In this document: positions 7,720 through 14,234 of the stretch, one piece after another
How the letters are laid out: each line of letters begins with the position of its first letter
Numbering within the stretch: position 1 is the first letter of the stretch
Assembly: GCA_937877575.1 (NCBI GenBank)
Contig: CALFIZ010000109.1
Location: 1-25,348, forward strand
Length of the DNA: 25,348 nt
Direction of reading: 5' to 3'
Origin: an uncultured Marinilabiliales bacterium
GTDB taxonomy: Bacteria > Bacteroidota > Bacteroidia > Bacteroidales > BM520
Translations under genes and position numbers: made by a program
Notes under the pieces: model-generated
Seen by the model: the letters and a program-made list of their open reading frames with translations, nothing else
Database searches by the model: none
Told to the model about the DNA's origin: nothing

Positions 7720-8730
7720 ATGGATATCAACGAATATAAAGATATTTACGTCTTTGCTGAACAGAGAGACGGAATAATACAGAATGTCGCTTTCGAACTG
7801 TTAGGAAAGGCTAACGAATTAGCAGCCCAACTCAACGAAAAAGTCATAGCAATCCTGTTGGGGCATAAAATATCCGACAAGACTAACGACCTGATACTTT
7901 CAGGTGCCGACAAGGTCATCTGTGTTGATGATGAACGTTTAGCCAACTACCTGACAGAGCCTTACACTCAGGCTATCACTCAGATTATCAATGAAAAGAA
8001 GCCGAGCATACTGCTCATCGGTGCAACCACAATAGGCCGTGACCTCGGTCCGCGTGTTTCATCACGCAACACCACAGGTCTCACCGCCGACTGCACCAAA
8101 CTCGCCATTTCCCCTGAGAACCAGTTAATGATGACCCGTCCGGCTTTCGGAGGCAACCTCATGGCCACCATTCTCTGCGCCAACAACCGTCCCCAGATGT
8201 CAACAGTACGACCGGGCGTCATGCGCAAGGCCAAGAAAGACCCTGAAAGAACCGGTGAAATTGAAAACATGACAATCAATTTTGATGAATCGAAGTTCAG
8301 AGTAAGACTTGTCAAAAAAGTCAAGGAAAACAGAGGGAAAGTTGACATCACTGAGGCCAAAATACTCGTTTCAGGCGGTAGAGGCGTAGGCAACAAGGAA
8401 GGTTTCCGCAAACTGCAGAACCTCGCCGATGTCATCGGTGCGGAAGTCTCCTCATCACGTGCAATGGTCGATGCAGGCGTCATGCCACAAGACCGCCAGG
8501 TGGGTCAGACCGGTAAGACAGTCCGCCCTGACCTTTACTTTGCATTGGGAATCTCCGGAGCCATCCAGCACCTCGCCGGCATGGAGGAATCAGAACTCAT
8601 CATCGCCGTCAACAAGGACAAATACGCTCCTATCTTCCAGGTCGCCGACCTCGGAATTGTAGGCGACGTCCACAAAATAGTCCCTATGCTCTCAGAAAAG
8701 CTGAAACAGATGAGAAATAAGGAAGAATAA
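7720..8730 (+). CDS. etfA: Electron transfer flavoprotein alpha subunit
   Basis: A 336-residue EtfA. The N-terminal domain carries a TRPAFGGNLMATI segment, and the C-terminal FAD domain carries SGGRGVG (218-224), GQTGKTV (262-268) and GISGAIQH followed by GM, the classic EtfA signature. There is no N-terminal ferredoxin extension. It completes the dehydrogenase-EtfB-EtfA block. Residue composition is that of the clostridial Bcd-associated ETFs, in line with EtfB. Confidence 0.95.
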   Translation: MDINEYKDIYVFAEQRDGIIQNVAFELLGKANELAAQLNEKVIAILLGHKISDKTNDLILSGADKVICVDDERLANYLTEPYTQAITQIINEKKPSILLIGATTIGRDLGPRVSSRNTTGLTADCTKLAISPENQLMMTRPAFGGNLMATILCANNRPQMSTVRPGVMRKAKKDPERTGEIENMTINFDESKFRVRLVKKVKENRGKVDITEAKILVSGGRGVGNKEGFRKLQNLADVIGAEVSSSRAMVDAGVMPQDRQVGQTGKTVRPDLYFALGISGAIQHLAGMEESELIIAVNKDKYAPIFQVADLGIVGDVHKIVPMLSEKLKQMRNKEE

Positions 8731-8751
8731 TAATCCCTTAATTATTTTATC

Positions 8752-9819
8752 ATGAAAAAGAATCTGATTTTCATCCTAATCATGGCATTAGGACTCGTAT
8801 CATGCAACAAACCTTCCTTTAAAATCAATGTGCAGTGCCAAAACGGTGAAGACGCAATGGTTTATCTCAGCAGAGTAACCATTGACGACATCATACCCAT
8901 CGACTCCACTTCCTTAAGAAATGGTCAGGCTAAACTGAAAGTACCGTCAGGCGATGTGCAGGATCTTTACCTCTTATTCATTGAAGGTATTCAGGATTTT
9001 ATTCCATTATTACCAGAAAACAAGGACGTGACTGTCATTACCGACATCGATGATCCTACCGCAACAAATGTGACGGCTTCCGATGCCCAGGCTCTTCTCA
9101 ACACCTTCAACATACAAATGAGACAGAAGTTTGATGAACTCTATCCCGCTTATATTGAAGCTCAAAATAATGATGACGAGGCAGCAGGTGACAGTATCGC
9201 ACAGATGATTATTGATGAGTTAAACAACTACAAGTTCAATTTCATAAAAGAAAATGCCGATAATTTCGCTTCACACTATATTCTTAACGACATGAAGCAG
9301 GATTGCCCCCTTGACACTCTCAAATCCCTCGTCGGCAGTTTCGGTGACACCAAATCAATCTATCTTGATGCAATCAACGAATACATTGACAAGCAGGAAA
9401 AGCTCGAAATCGGACAGCCATTCATCGATTTCACCCTACAGACCGTATTGGGTGAAGATATCAAACTGTCGGATATCGTATCCGCCAATAAGTTGACGTT
9501 GGTTGACTTCTGGGCATCATGGTGCAGTCCTTGCAGAAAAGAAAACCCGAATGTCGTAGCCGCTTACAACAAATATCACAAAGCCGGTTTTGATGTTCTC
9601 GGAGTTTCTGTTGACCGCGATGACGCCGAATGGATGAAGGCAGTAAGGGACGACGGACTTAAATGGACTCAGGTACGCGATGCCGACAACATCGCAAGTG
9701 ACCTGTATTCAATATATTACATTCCAAGCAATTTCCTCATCGACCAAAACGGCACTATTATCGCCAAAGGCTTACGTGGTGAAGACCTGGAAGCAAAATT
9801 GAATGAACTGCTGAAATAA
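8752..9819 (+). CDS. TlpA-like thiol-disulfide oxidoreductase lipoprotein
   Basis: A 355-residue envelope protein. A lipoprotein signal ends LVSC (Cys18), an N-terminal beta domain of the DUF4369 kind covers about 22-120, a helical linker follows, and a thioredoxin fold (about 225-355) carries the active site WASWCSPC, Cys258 and Cys261. Such Bacteroidota proteins reduce or shuffle disulfides in the periplasm. It begins 21 bases after etfA and ends just before the strong terminator at 9839, so it appears to be the last gene of the acyl-CoA dehydrogenase operon, although its own promoter cannot be excluded. What it serves is unknown. The cytochrome c encoded in the next operon needs reduced CxxCH cysteines, so a link is possible but is only inference. 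Confidence 0.9.
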   Translation: MKKNLIFILIMALGLVSCNKPSFKINVQCQNGEDAMVYLSRVTIDDIIPIDSTSLRNGQAKLKVPSGDVQDLYLLFIEGIQDFIPLLPENKDVTVITDIDDPTATNVTASDAQALLNTFNIQMRQKFDELYPAYIEAQNNDDEAAGDSIAQMIIDELNNYKFNFIKENADNFASHYILNDMKQDCPLDTLKSLVGSFGDTKSIYLDAINEYIDKQEKLEIGQPFIDFTLQTVLGEDIKLSDIVSANKLTLVDFWASWCSPCRKENPNVVAAYNKYHKAGFDVLGVSVDRDDAEWMKAVRDDGLKWTQVRDADNIASDLYSIYYIPSNFLIDQNGTIIAKGLRGEDLEAKLNELLK

Positions 9820-9838
9820 CTTACAATTTATAAGCTAT

Positions 9839-9877
9839 AAAAAGCCGGCAATTTCGAAATGGAATTGCCGGCTTTTT
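9839..9877 (+). terminator. Rho-independent terminator after the TlpA-like gene
   Basis: The arms AAAAAGCCGGCAATT and AATTGCCGGCTTTTT pair perfectly over 15 bases around a 9-base loop and end in a T-run. It starts 20 bases after the stop codon and separates the Etf operon from the porin-imelysin operon. Confidence 0.93.
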
Positions 9878-9941
9878 ATTTGTGTATTATGTATTTACGA
9901 ACTGACACACATACTCATTTCTCACTATTAGACCTATTTCC

Positions 9942-9961
9942 AATCACTACTTTTAGTGATT
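9942..9961. promoter_or_regulatory. Perfect palindrome, candidate operator of the porin-imelysin-cytochrome operon
   Basis: AATCACTA-CTTT-TAGTGATT is a perfect inverted repeat with eight-base arms. It lies 51 bases before the porin ATG in the only non-coding region ahead of the operon. It lacks a T-run and is AT-rich, which fits a dimeric regulator site better than a terminator. It is not a recognisable Fur box. I found no clean TAnnTTTG box nearby, so the promoter is unplaced. Confidence 0.45.
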
Positions 9962-10012
9962 AAATATTTCATCAAAAAAATCGACTTTTGCAAACGAAAT
10001 TACAAGTTTAAT

Positions 10013-11338
10013 ATGAAAATATCACAAAGATTTATCCTATCATGCACCATCATAGCGATGATGCTCATTTCCAACGACTTAGTCGGCCAGACGAACAAAA
10101 AGGATTCTGACAGCGACACCATAGCAAAAAAAGAAATAAAATTTAAAGACAGACTAACCGTAGGCAGTTACGGTGAAGCGGTCTATACACGTAATTTTTA
10201 CAGTGACAACATGTTCCGCTATTCACACGCATCATCATACGCTGATGCTCCCGGACATGGACGTGTTGACCTTCCACACGCAGTGATAATGCTGGGCTAC
10301 GACTTCGGCAAAGGCTGGACATTCGGCAGTGAGATTGAATTTGAACACGGCGGCACCGAAGTGGCAGTGGAAGTCGAAGCCGAAGAGACAGGTGAATTCG
10401 AGCATGAAATCGAACGTGGCGGTGAAGTCGCCCTCGAGCAGTTATGGCTTCAGAAATCGTTCGGCAAAGGCTTCAACATCCGCATGGGACACATCATTGT
10501 TCCGGTCGGACAAACCAACAACGCCCACCTGCCGACGGAGTTCTTCACCACATATCGTCCGGAAGGCGAACTCACCATCTTACCTTGCACCTGGCATGAA
10601 ACAGGCATCAGCATTTGGGGCCGTCTCGGCAACTGGCGCTACGAAGCGGCAGTAGTTCCCGGACTGAACTCCAACATGTTTGAAAACAGCGGCTGGGTAC
10701 ACAATGGCTCAGCATCAGGTTACGAGTTCAAGGTAGCCAACAACCTTGCCGGTGCCGCACGCATTGACAACTACTCATTCAAAAACTTCCATTGGGCAGT
10801 AAGCGGCTTTATCGGCAACAGTTTCAATAACGACATCGTCTCCAACACGAGCACAAATTATTCCGATGTAAAAGGCTTGGTATTGATTGGCACTGCCGAA
10901 TTCGATTACAAAGGACACGGTCTCATCGTAAGAGGCAACTTCGATTACGGTCACCTCAACGATGCCGCCGCTATATCCTCTTACAACAAAAACCAGAACC
11001 ACCAGGACTTCTCGCCTTATCCGCGTTCCTTAGTCGGTGAAGCTGCAATGGCTGCCGGCTTTGAAGCAGGCTACGACATTTTCCACACCATGAACCTTAA
11101 CGGAAACAGGCTCTTCGTCTTCGGTCGTTATGACTATTACGACAGTTATATCCCTTATTCAGGTGCAATGGATTATGAGTGGACCTCCCGCCACATTATG
11201 ACCTTCGGACTAAACTATTATCCCATTGAGCAAATTGTCATCAAGGCTCAATTCTCCAAACGTTTCCTCAAGGAACAATACAATAACGAACCGTATTTCT
11301 CAATCGGTGTCGCCTATAGCGGCTTATTTACAAGATAA
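10013..11338 (+). CDS. Outer-membrane beta-barrel porin (OprO/OprP-like) of the imelysin operon
   Basis: A 441-residue barrel with a signal peptide (about 1-26, ending LVGQ) and alternating aromatic beta strands to the C-terminus. The segments GHIIVPVGQTNN, EFFTTYRPEGE and LPCTWHETGISIWGR are, as I recall, typical of the porin family found beside imelysin genes in Bacteroides. Residues about 107-143 are very acidic: 14 Glu and 2 His in 37 residues, probably an extracellular or pore loop. I took ATG 10013 as the start: the in-frame GTG at 9956 would add 19 residues with no signal-peptide logic and would put the palindrome inside the gene. It probably lets small solutes or metal complexes through the outer membrane; specificity cannot be read. 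It is first in an operon with imelysin (41-base gap). Confidence 0.83.
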   Translation: MKISQRFILSCTIIAMMLISNDLVGQTNKKDSDSDTIAKKEIKFKDRLTVGSYGEAVYTRNFYSDNMFRYSHASSYADAPGHGRVDLPHAVIMLGYDFGKGWTFGSEIEFEHGGTEVAVEVEAEETGEFEHEIERGGEVALEQLWLQKSFGKGFNIRMGHIIVPVGQTNNAHLPTEFFTTYRPEGELTILPCTWHETGISIWGRLGNWRYEAAVVPGLNSNMFENSGWVHNGSASGYEFKVANNLAGAARIDNYSFKNFHWAVSGFIGNSFNNDIVSNTSTNYSDVKGLVLIGTAEFDYKGHGLIVRGNFDYGHLNDAAAISSYNKNQNHQDFSPYPRSLVGEAAMAAGFEAGYDIFHTMNLNGNRLFVFGRYDYYDSYIPYSGAMDYEWTSRHIMTFGLNYYPIEQIVIKAQFSKRFLKEQYNNEPYFSIGVAYSGLFTR

Positions 11339-11379
11339 CAAATTAAAACAAATCATTAACAAATTTAAATCATAAAAAA

Positions 11380-12549
11380 ATGAAGAAATTATTAAAAAAA
11401 TCATTGCTGTTAGCAGCAATAGCATTAGTATCATTTTCCATGACATCATGTGGCGGCTCTAATGAAGAAAAAGAAGAAGCCGACAAGGCCCTGAAAACAG
11501 CCATTGTTGACCAGTACCTTAACCACACTGTTTTCCCGACCTACACCAATTTAGCAAATGCTACCGATGAATTGGTTGACCAATTAACAGCCCTTAAGGA
11601 AGACCCGTCCCAGGGAAACCTTGACAAAGCCTGCGAGATTTTCCTCAATGCCCGTGCATGGTGGGAAAAGAGCGAAGCATTTCTGTTTGGTGCAGCTTCA
11701 GATTTCGGCATTGACCCTCACATTGACTCATGGCCACTTGACGAAACCGCTTTCATGACATTGATGAACAATCACGCCATGCTGGAACTTCTTGATGCAG
11801 AAGACGGTGATGTGGTTGCCGGCGAACAGCTCGGTAACGCCCTTTTAGGATTCCACGGCATTGAATACATCCTCTTTGAGAATGGCGCACCAAAAGATGC
11901 CAGCAAACTCACTGATGACGAACTCATTTACGTGGTTGCCGTAGGCGGTGACCTCCGTAACCGTTGCGTACAGCTCGAAGTAAGCTGGAAAGGCTCTTCC
12001 GCTTCTCAGGAACATCAGGATTTGATGGAAGATCTTGAATTCAACACTACAGTAAACAGCGGCTCAAACAGCTACGGTGACAACATGAGAAAATCAGGTG
12101 AAGCCGGCAGCACCTATGTCACATTTGCCGAAGCACTCGCTGCTATCATCGACGGCTGCATAGACATCTCTGACGAAGTCGGCACCTCCAAGATAGGCAA
12201 ACCTCATACAGGAGAAGACATCCACTATGTGGAATCACCTTATAGCTATAACTCAATCACCGACTTCTATAACAACATCACCAGCGTTAAAAACGCTTAT
12301 ATGGGCGGCAACGAAGGTGAAAGAAACGAAAGCAATTCCGTTCACAACTACATGACCACCATTGACAAGAACATCGATAAAGAAGTTCTGGAAGCTATTG
12401 AAGACGCCCTTGCCAAAATCCACAACATGGCAGCTCCTTTCGTAAATAACGTAAATGACCCGACAGCAGGTGAAGCCATGGAAGCTTGTGGGACTCTTTC
12501 CGAAAAGCTTTCCAATGCTAAAACAGCTTTAATAAATTATAACAGATAA
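11380..12549 (+). CDS. Imelysin-family (M75, IPA/IrpA-like) lipoprotein
   Basis: A 389-residue lipoprotein with lipobox MTSC (Cys24), followed by a very acidic stretch. The imelysin GxHxxE signature is present as GFHGIE, residues 157-162, and the segments WWEKSEAFLFG and DPHIDSWPLD are typical of the Bacteroides IPA-like group. The family was named for a supposed peptidase, but the structures are helical and the family (IrpA, the EfeO C-terminal domain, Algp7) is tied to iron or other metal binding. His159 and Glu162 are the expected metal ligands. Set between a porin and a haem protein, it most likely binds the substrate at the outer membrane. A metal role is known for the family; the substrate here is inferred. 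Confidence 0.92.
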   Translation: MKKLLKKSLLLAAIALVSFSMTSCGGSNEEKEEADKALKTAIVDQYLNHTVFPTYTNLANATDELVDQLTALKEDPSQGNLDKACEIFLNARAWWEKSEAFLFGAASDFGIDPHIDSWPLDETAFMTLMNNHAMLELLDAEDGDVVAGEQLGNALLGFHGIEYILFENGAPKDASKLTDDELIYVVAVGGDLRNRCVQLEVSWKGSSASQEHQDLMEDLEFNTTVNSGSNSYGDNMRKSGEAGSTYVTFAEALAAIIDGCIDISDEVGTSKIGKPHTGEDIHYVESPYSYNSITDFYNNITSVKNAYMGGNEGERNESNSVHNYMTTIDKNIDKEVLEAIEDALAKIHNMAAPFVNNVNDPTAGEAMEACGTLSEKLSNAKTALINYNR

Positions 12550-12566
12550 AATAGCCATAATACAAA

Positions 12567-14162
12567 ATGAAATTCAAACATTTAAGATTTATTCTTTGTG
12601 GTGCCATAATTGCAGGTATGCTTGTTTCATGCGGAGATCATAACACCCCTGATGAAATAACAGAAGACACATATTCAGGCGGCAAACTCGGAACGACATT
12701 TAACTCTTCATCAACAGCATACCAAGACCCGACTCCTGCCACTGAAAATGCAGGTTTGGCCACCAAATTCAAATACGGAGAATATTTCTTCGAACGTACT
12801 TACACACAGAACACGGAACCTTTTGACGGACTTGGTCCATTATATGTTCGCAGTTCTTGTATTGCCTGCCACCCCGGATATGGTCATGGTATGCGCATGA
12901 ACCGCTATCGCACCGAAGACTGGGGTAATGGATATCTGCTTGTTCTTGTTGACAGAAACGACACCTATCTGAGCTCCTATACAGGAATGCCGCAGACAAG
13001 GGCGGTTGCTCCTTTCAAAGCTCCTATTGATGAAACACAAATCAATATAAGCTGGCTTAGCTATGTTGATGAATGGGGCAACCAATTCCCTGATGGTGAG
13101 ACATACAGCCTCATCTATCCTGAAGTCACAATTCCTGAAGAAGCATTCTATGTTCCTCTGCAAGTAGGCGGTAACGACATCCCTTACAGCGACTTGGTGG
13201 TAAAGCTTGAATCAACAATAGGCATCTACGGCACCGGCCTTATTGATGCCATTCCTGACGATTCACTGAAAGTACAATACCAGAAGGAGTACAATGACGG
13301 TTACATGCAAAACGGTCTCAATCCGGCAATGTGGGCCGGCAGCGACTGGGCTGCATCAGGACTTTACGGCAACACCAAACACCCGAAACGCTACACCTAC
13401 GCTCTCACACGTGGTCCTCTGCAAGATGCACCGGGGGCAAATGCAATATGGAACATCACCAACGTGACTCACCCGACAAAGATGGGTCACTACATGACTG
13501 CCGCATACGCGCAGACCGCTGCCAACGACCCTGATGTACAGGCTGAGTTCTATAATTATTTCCCGCAATTCAATCTTACAGGCGATGTTGCAACCGATAT
13601 CTACAACTACCTCATGATGAACGACCAGATTCCTGATAGTCTGAAGGTTCCTGAAATGAGTGCTGAAGAATATACGGATTTCATGGTATGGCACCGTGGA
13701 CTTGCTGTTCCGGCTGCACGTAACCTCAGCGATGAAACAGTACAACGCGGAAAAGAATTATTTACCGAGTTAGGCTGCGCTTATTGTCACAGACCTTCAT
13801 GGGAAACCGGTGATGACCTCTTCACCGACCCGGCAGGCTTCTTCTCCGACGGAGACCCTCGTCTGCCCCGTTATCCTAATCAGAAAATATGGCCTTACAG
13901 CGACTATGTGCAACATAAATTACACATGACCAACGATATCCGTACAGGATGGTGCCGTACCACTCCACTTTGGGGCCGTGGTCTGGCAGCTATCTGTACC
14001 GGCTCAAGCGACCGTCTGCATGACTGCCGCGCACGTACTGTCATCGAAGCCATTATGTGGCATGGTAACGCACAAAGCGACGCTCGTAAGTCAATCGAAA
14101 AATTCAGAGAGCTGAGTAAAGCTGACAGAGACGCTGTTGTCAGCTTCATCGACGCCATCTAA
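12567..14162 (+). CDS. Two-haem c-type oxidoreductase lipoprotein (DHOR, DUF1111 family)
   Basis: A 531-residue lipoprotein (lipobox LVSC, Cys22) with two haem c sites: CIACH at 98-102 and CAYCH at 404-408. Spacing and overall shape match the di-haem oxidoreductase/putative peroxidase family (formerly DUF1111, sometimes called thiol oxidoreductase), which is related to the MauG/CcpA di-haem enzymes. The expected role is redox chemistry in the periplasm or on the cell surface; no member's substrate is firmly known to me. It follows imelysin by 17 bases and ends at a terminator. DHOR-imelysin pairs recur in iron-uptake loci, so reduction or oxidation of the metal taken up by imelysin is the best guess. 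It needs a cytochrome c maturation system encoded elsewhere. Confidence 0.9.
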   Translation: MKFKHLRFILCGAIIAGMLVSCGDHNTPDEITEDTYSGGKLGTTFNSSSTAYQDPTPATENAGLATKFKYGEYFFERTYTQNTEPFDGLGPLYVRSSCIACHPGYGHGMRMNRYRTEDWGNGYLLVLVDRNDTYLSSYTGMPQTRAVAPFKAPIDETQINISWLSYVDEWGNQFPDGETYSLIYPEVTIPEEAFYVPLQVGGNDIPYSDLVVKLESTIGIYGTGLIDAIPDDSLKVQYQKEYNDGYMQNGLNPAMWAGSDWAASGLYGNTKHPKRYTYALTRGPLQDAPGANAIWNITNVTHPTKMGHYMTAAYAQTAANDPDVQAEFYNYFPQFNLTGDVATDIYNYLMMNDQIPDSLKVPEMSAEEYTDFMVWHRGLAVPAARNLSDETVQRGKELFTELGCAYCHRPSWETGDDLFTDPAGFFSDGDPRLPRYPNQKIWPYSDYVQHKLHMTNDIRTGWCRTTPLWGRGLAAICTGSSDRLHDCRARTVIEAIMWHGNAQSDARKSIEKFRELSKADRDAVVSFIDAI

Positions 14163-14182
14163 AAATAATTTAATTATTATGC

Positions 14183-14213
14183 AAAAGGCTGTGCCTATCC
14201 GGCACAGCCTTTT
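14183..14213. terminator. Bidirectional terminator between the cytochrome and AsmA-like genes
   Basis: AAAAGGCTGTGCC and GGCACAGCCTTTT pair over 13 bases around a 5-base loop, with a run of T after the stem on the + strand and four T on the - strand. It lies between two converging operons and probably ends both. Confidence 0.92.
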
Positions 14214-14234
14214 TTTATGAATACCCCTAAGTTT

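Noticed and set aside
9956..10012. GTG at 9956 as the porin start
   Set aside because: It would put 19 charged residues before a clear signal peptide and overlap the palindrome; ATG 10013 gives a normal signal peptide.
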